The position numbers were made by a program, and so were the translations under genes. The notes beneath the pieces were generated by a model. The model saw only the letters and a program-made list of their open reading frames with translations, was not told the origin of the DNA and did no database searches. Shown here in pieces: positions 5,790 to 8,957 of a DNA stretch of 8,957 nt. How positions within the stretch are numbered: the stretch's first letter is position 1; each line of letters begins with the position of its first letter. The DNA is from Deltaproteobacteria bacterium (GTDB lineage Bacteria > Desulfobacterota > Deferrimicrobia > Deferrimicrobiales > Deferrimicrobiaceae): contig JAJZRM010000091.1 of assembly GCA_021802685.1 (NCBI GenBank), forward strand, positions 1-8,957, read 5' to 3'.

Positions 5790-6080
5790 ATGAAGAGAAT
5801 GTTCTCGCTGTTCCTGGCCGTTGCGTTCGCCGTCTCGATGGTCGGCTTCGCGTTCGCGGCGGAGAAGGCCGCTCCGAAGGCCGAGAAGGCCGCTCCGATG
5901 ATGGAGAAGGCCGCCCCCGCGATGGACAACGCGGCGGAGAAGAAGATGGAGAAGAAGGCCGAGAAGAAGGCAAAGCCGGCAAAGAAGGCAGCGAAGTCGA
6001 AGAAGGCGAAGAAGGCCGAGAAGAAGGAAGAGGCCCCGAAGGCAGAGGCTCCCGCGCCGGCCCCGATGGAAAAGAAGTAA
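5790..6080 (+). CDS. Small exported Lys/Ala-rich repeat protein, unrecognised family
   Basis: A 96-residue precursor. MKRMFSLFLAVAFAVSMVGFAFA is a clear Sec signal peptide, with likely cleavage after Ala23 (A-F-A). The mature 73 residues contain about 23 Lys, 23 Ala and 11 Glu, with no Cys or aromatic residues, and have a net charge of about +11. It opens with three seven-residue repeats EKAAPKA, EKAAPMM, EKAAPAM (25-45), passes through a Lys-cluster region (KKMEKKAEKKAK, KKAAKSKKAKKAEKK) and ends in an Ala/Pro/Glu tail (EAPKAEAPAPAPMEKK). It is probably disordered or a single charged helix, and periplasmic. I know no family for it. In composition and export it resembles the acid-shock protein Asr of enterobacteria and histone-H1-like tails, but low-complexity likeness is not homology. 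It stands alone between a sigma-54-type promoter and an intrinsic terminator, right after a two-component pair, so it is the likely nearby target of that pair. It may bind anionic envelope polymers or act as a stress buffer; this is a guess. Confidence 0.8.
   Translation: MKRMFSLFLAVAFAVSMVGFAFAAEKAAPKAEKAAPMMEKAAPAMDNAAEKKMEKKAEKKAKPAKKAAKSKKAKKAEKKEEAPKAEAPAPAPMEKK
5862..5924 (+). repeat. Three 21-bp in-frame tandem repeats
   Basis: GAGAAGGCCGCTCCGA at 5862 recurs at 5883, and a diverged copy (GAGAAGGCCGCCCC) begins at 5904, exactly 21 bp apart. They encode the EKAAPxx heptapeptides. High nucleotide identity points to recent duplication or slippage, so copy number may vary between strains. 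Confidence 0.8.
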
Positions 6081-6133
6081 CGACCGGACGAAGGGAACAG
6101 CGGCCCGGCCCCACAAGGGCATACGGGACGTTC

Positions 6134-6166
6134 GGGCAGGGGGACACAATCCTCCTGCCCTTTTTT
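6134..6166 (+). terminator. Strong rho-independent terminator after the Lys/Ala-rich gene
   Basis: An 11-bp stem (GGGCAGGGGGA at 6134-6144 with TCCTCCTGCCC at 6150-6160, one G-T wobble) closes a five-base loop CACAA and is followed at once by TTTTTT (6161-6166) and further T-rich sequence. It begins 53 bases after the stop at 6080 and insulates serA from the signalling cluster. Confidence 0.92.
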
Positions 6167-6202
6167 ATTCCCTTTTTCGCCACGCTTTGCGCGGCGGAGC
6201 AT

Positions 6203-6238
6203 TTGACTTTTGACCGTGTGTCTGTTACTAACTATTTT
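6203..6238 (+). promoter_or_regulatory. Sigma-70-like promoter for serA-purA
   Basis: TTGACC (6210-6215) and TATTTT (6233-6238) are separated by 17 bp. A second -35-like TTGACT lies at 6203-6208, 17 bp ahead of a poorer TACTAA. The region is markedly AT-rich against its surroundings. The predicted start is near 6245, about 45 bases before the serA ATG. Confidence 0.6.
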
Positions 6239-6249
6239 TTGCTTATACC

Positions 6250-6294
6250 ATGGCTGCCACCACCCCAAATGCCCACAGGAGAATACCCGCATGA
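6250..6294 (+). CDS. Possible 14-codon leader ORF ending on the serA start
   Basis: ATG 6250 opens MAATTPNAHRRIPA and stops at TGA 6292-6294, which overlaps the serA ATG as ATGA. There is no ribosome site before it, but it would sit only about five bases from the predicted transcript start. It contains no Ser codon, so classic serine attenuation is not indicated. It may be chance. Confidence 0.2.
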   Translation: MAATTPNAHRRIPA

Positions 6295-7865
6295 AGGTCC
6301 TGGCGTTGGACAGTCTGCAGCAGGTCGGCATCGATGTGTTCATAAAGGAAGGGATCGAGGTCGACGTGAAGGGCAAGATGACGCCCGAGGAGCTGGCGGC
6401 GGTCATCAGCAACTATGACGCGGTGGTGGTCCGGGGCGCCACAAAGGCCACAGCGGCGACCTTCGAGAACGCCACGCGGGTCAAGGTCATCGGCCGGGCC
6501 GGGAGCGGAACGGACAACATCGACAAGGTAGCCGCCACGAAGAAGGGCATCGTCGTGATGAACACGCCGGGCGGCAATACGGTCACCACCGGGGAACACG
6601 CCGTCGCGTTGATGATGGCGCTCGCCCGGCAGATCCCGCAGGCCACCGCTTCGATGAAGGCCGGGAAGTGGGAGAAGAACAAGTTCATGGGCACGGAGCT
6701 CACCGACAAGGTCCTGGGGATCGTCGGTCTCGGAGCCATCGGGAAGGTGGTCGCGGAGCGGGCGGTCGGGCTGAAGATGGTGGTGGTCGCATACGATCCC
6801 TACGTGTCGAAAGAGGACGCGGGACGCCTGGGCGTGGAGATGGCGCCCCTGGACGAACTGTACCGCCGCGCCGATTTCATCACCTTCCATACCCCGCTCA
6901 CCCCCGAAACGAAGGGAATGGTGAACGCGGCGTCCCTGGCGAAGATGAAGGACGGCGTCTGCATCATCAACTGCGCCCGCGGAGCGCTCGTGAACGAGGC
7001 CGACCTGCTGGCGGCCCTCCAGTCGGGGAAGGTGAAGGGGGCCGCTCTCGATGTCTTCAGCACGGAACCTCCGCCGCCGGACATGCCGCTCCTCGCGCAC
7101 CCGAAACTGGTCCTGACCCCGCACCTGGGGGCCGCGACCACCGAGGCGCAGGAAAAGGTGGCGGTCCTGATCGCGGAACAGATCTGCGACTTCCTCAAGA
7201 AGGGGACCATCCGCAACTCGGTGAATTTCCCGTCCGTATCGGGCGAGCTGCTTCCGATCCTGAAACCTTTCCTCCTCCTCGGGGAACGCCTGGGCGCGTT
7301 CCACGGACAGTTGCTCAGGGTCCCGGTCAAGGAGCTCAAGGTCGAATACCATGGGGAGGTGGGGAAGCTGGCCACCGATCCGGTCACGATCTCCGTGCTG
7401 AAAGGACTTCTGCAGTACCAGACCGAGGAAGTGAACCTGGTCAACGCGCGGATGGTCGCCGAGGAGCGGGGGATCAAGGTCGGCGAGTCGAAGATGAGCA
7501 AATCCGAGCCGTACGCGAGCCTCCTCCGCGTGGTCGCCGTGACGGAGGAAAAGGAATTCTCCGTGGCGGGGACCGTCTTCGCGGGATCTCCGAAGATCGT
7601 CCAGATCGACGCTTTCCCGATCGACGCGGATCTCACCGGAGGGATCCTGATGCTCCAGAACCAGGACGTCCCCGGCGTCGTTGGCCGGGTCGGCACGTTC
7701 CTGGGGGAGAAGGGCGTCAATATCGCCGGCCTGAATCTCGGCCGGAAACAGGCGGGAGGGACGGCGGTGGCGTTGATCAACGTGGACAACGTCATCCCCG
7801 ATAACGTTCTGGCGCAGCTGAGCAAGCTGCCCAACATCACCGCGGCGAACTACCTGGTCTTTTAG
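6291..7865 (+). CDS. serA: D-3-phosphoglycerate dehydrogenase (long, ACT-domain form)
   Basis: A 524-residue cytosolic enzyme catalysing the first step of serine synthesis, 3-phosphoglycerate plus NAD+ to 3-phosphohydroxypyruvate. The substrate domain begins MKVLALDSL, with VVVRGATKATAATFENA at 45-61 and GRAGSGTDNID at 68-78. The NAD fold has GLGAIG (146-151), with D169 in the AYDPY turn at the expected cofactor-selecting place. Catalytic residues are visible: Arg230 (NCARGALVNE), Glu259 (FSTEPPP) and His278 (TPHLGAAT). An intervening domain (about 310-440) and a C-terminal ACT domain (about 452-524, QDVPGVVGRVGTFLGEKGVNIAGLNLGR) make it the long type; ACT domains in this family can bind serine as feedback inhibitor. 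The length is normal for this type. ATG 6291 has AGGAG nine bases upstream; the open frame extends to 6210, but that extension is non-conserved and crosses the promoter. purA follows after 26 bp in the same direction, suggesting one transcript. Confidence 0.97.
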   Translation: MKVLALDSLQQVGIDVFIKEGIEVDVKGKMTPEELAAVISNYDAVVVRGATKATAATFENATRVKVIGRAGSGTDNIDKVAATKKGIVVMNTPGGNTVTTGEHAVALMMALARQIPQATASMKAGKWEKNKFMGTELTDKVLGIVGLGAIGKVVAERAVGLKMVVVAYDPYVSKEDAGRLGVEMAPLDELYRRADFITFHTPLTPETKGMVNAASLAKMKDGVCIINCARGALVNEADLLAALQSGKVKGAALDVFSTEPPPPDMPLLAHPKLVLTPHLGAATTEAQEKVAVLIAEQICDFLKKGTIRNSVNFPSVSGELLPILKPFLLLGERLGAFHGQLLRVPVKELKVEYHGEVGKLATDPVTISVLKGLLQYQTEEVNLVNARMVAEERGIKVGESKMSKSEPYASLLRVVAVTEEKEFSVAGTVFAGSPKIVQIDAFPIDADLTGGILMLQNQDVPGVVGRVGTFLGEKGVNIAGLNLGRKQAGGTAVALINVDNVIPDNVLAQLSKLPNITAANYLVF

Positions 7866-7872
7866 ATCCTTC

Positions 7873-7880
7873 GAGGAAGG
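7873..7880 (+). promoter_or_regulatory. Ribosome binding site for the TTG start of purA
   Basis: GAGGAAGG lies 11 bases before TTG 7892. The spacing is long and the start codon weak, but there is no in-frame ATG or GTG between this site and the conserved PurA beginning. Confidence 0.6.
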
Positions 7881-7891
7881 CGGACATCCCG

Positions 7892-8957
7892 TTGAAAAGC
7901 GTCATCGTGATCGGCGCCCAGTGGGGCGATGAAGGCAAGGGGAAGATCGTCGACATTTACTCCGAGTTCGCCGACACGATCGTGCGCCCGACCGGCGGAA
8001 ACAACGCCGGGCACACCCTTGTGGTCAAGGGAGAGAAGTTCGTCTTCCACCTCATTCCTTCCGGCATCCTTCACCCGGGGAAGAAGTGCGTCGTTTCCAA
8101 CGGGGTGGTGATCGACCCGAAGGTGCTCTTCCTGGAGATCGACCGGTTGAAGGACCGCGGATACCTGTCGGACGAAGGGCAGCTGAAGGTGGGCCTCCTG
8201 GCCAACGTGATCCTTCCATACCACATCCTGTTCGACAAGGCGCGGGAGGATAAGCTCGGGAACCGGAAGATCGGCACCACCGCGCGGGGAATCGGCCCCT
8301 GCTACGAGGACAAAGTCGCGCGCATCGGAATCCGTGCCTGCGATCTCATCCGGCCGGAGGTATTCGAGGAGAAGCTCCGCGCGAACCTGGATCTGAAGAA
8401 CTTCCTCCTGAAGCGGTATTACGGCTCGGAGGAGGTCGATTTCCGGTCGACGTACGACGAGTACCTCGCCTACGGGGAACGCCTGAAACCGCACCTCATC
8501 GACACCTCCCTCTTCATCAATGAGGAGATCCGCAAGGGATCGAAGATACTTTTCGAGGGCGCCCAGGGGACGCTCCTCGACATCGACCACGGAACGTACC
8601 CGTTCGTCACCTCCTCCAACACGACGGCGGGCGGGGCGTGCACCGGCTCCGGCGTCGGCCCCACGAAGATCGGGGCGGTCATCGGGGTGTCCAAGGCGTA
8701 CGCGACGCGGGTCGGAGGCGGACCGTTTCCCACCGAGCTCTTCGACGACGACGGACAGCTGATCCGGGACCGGGGGAACGAATACGGATCGACGACGGGG
8801 CGCCCCCGGCGTTGCGGCTGGTTCGACGCGCCGGCGGTCCGGTACGCCAACCGTCTCAACGGGCTGGCGGGCGTGGCCCTGACCAAGCTCGACGTGCTGA
8901 CGGGCCTGCCGCGCCTGAAGGCGTGCGTCGCCTACGAGATCCAAGGAATCCGCCGGG
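7892..8957 (+). CDS. purA: Adenylosuccinate synthetase, N-terminal 355 residues (runs off the window)
   Basis: PurA joins IMP and aspartate using GTP, giving adenylosuccinate, the first committed step to AMP. The frame is open from TTG 7892 to the window end; about 75 C-terminal residues are missing compared with the usual 430 or so. Key motifs are intact: GAQWGDEGKGKIVD (8-21) with catalytic Asp13, GGNNAGHT (35-42) with His41, IGTTARGIGPCYEDKVAR (127-144), FEGAQGTLLDIDHGTYPFVT (221-240), the ATRVGGGPFPTE segment (271-282), TTGRPRRCGW (301-310) and LTKLDVLTG (330-338). The start begins KSVIVIGAQWGDEGKG, just as family members do, so TTG is the only sensible initiator. The gene sits 26 bp behind serA on the same strand with no terminator between, so the two are probably co-transcribed. 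A long antisense open frame over the same bases is a GC artefact. Confidence 0.97.
   Translation, partial: MKSVIVIGAQWGDEGKGKIVDIYSEFADTIVRPTGGNNAGHTLVVKGEKFVFHLIPSGILHPGKKCVVSNGVVIDPKVLFLEIDRLKDRGYLSDEGQLKVGLLANVILPYHILFDKAREDKLGNRKIGTTARGIGPCYEDKVARIGIRACDLIRPEVFEEKLRANLDLKNFLLKRYYGSEEVDFRSTYDEYLAYGERLKPHLIDTSLFINEEIRKGSKILFEGAQGTLLDIDHGTYPFVTSSNTTAGGACTGSGVGPTKIGAVIGVSKAYATRVGGGPFPTELFDDDGQLIRDRGNEYGSTTGRPRRCGWFDAPAVRYANRLNGLAGVALTKLDVLTGLPRLKACVAYEIQGIRR

Noticed and set aside
7862..8944. 360-residue antisense frame over purA
   Set aside because: The + strand encodes an unmistakable PurA; the antisense product is a GC-driven shadow.

Overview
This 8,957-bp window is GC-rich, densely coded bacterial DNA holding nine protein genes, two of them cut by the window edges. 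Gene content (a sigma-54-type two-component pair, a TIGR04283-type glycosyltransferase, a DUF3332 lipoprotein, a long ACT-type SerA next to PurA), use of TTG starts and GGG-rich codon usage fit a high-GC Gram-negative of the deltaproteobacterial/Desulfuromonadota kind. That placement is an inference from style and content; there is no rRNA or other marker here.

Left arm (1-1954): the 3' end of an alpha-glucan (glycogen) phosphorylase gene on the + strand converges, with a 14-bp coding overlap, on a two-gene minus-strand operon. That operon reads TVP38/DedA-family membrane protein, then family-2 glycosyltransferase, with an 8-bp overlap and a TTG start for the second gene. The phosphorylase fragment carries an 11-G homopolymer inside its coding sequence.

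Centre (2089-6166): after a 134-bp divergent gap come a DUF3332 lipoprotein, a membrane sensor histidine kinase and an NtrC/PilR-type sigma-54 activator. The kinase follows the lipoprotein by 31 bp, and the kinase and regulator overlap by ATGA. Next is a 194-bp gap with a good -24/-12 (sigma-54) promoter candidate and two dyads at enhancer-like distance. It leads into a 96-residue exported Lys/Ala-rich repeat protein whose transcript ends at a strong intrinsic terminator. The arrangement suggests a self-contained envelope-sensing circuit: the kinase senses a periplasmic signal, the activator drives sigma-54 transcription, and the small basic periplasmic protein is the nearest target. The link is inferred from position and motifs and is not proven.

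Right arm (6203-8957): a sigma-70-like promoter precedes serA (3-phosphoglycerate dehydrogenase, 524 aa with ACT domain). purA (adenylosuccinate synthetase) follows 26 bp later with a TTG start and runs off the right edge, so serine and AMP biosynthesis genes appear co-transcribed. A 14-codon upstream ORF ends exactly on the serA start codon.

No tRNA, rRNA, CRISPR array, transposon or integrase was seen. Many very long antisense reading frames exist, but they are explained by high GC.
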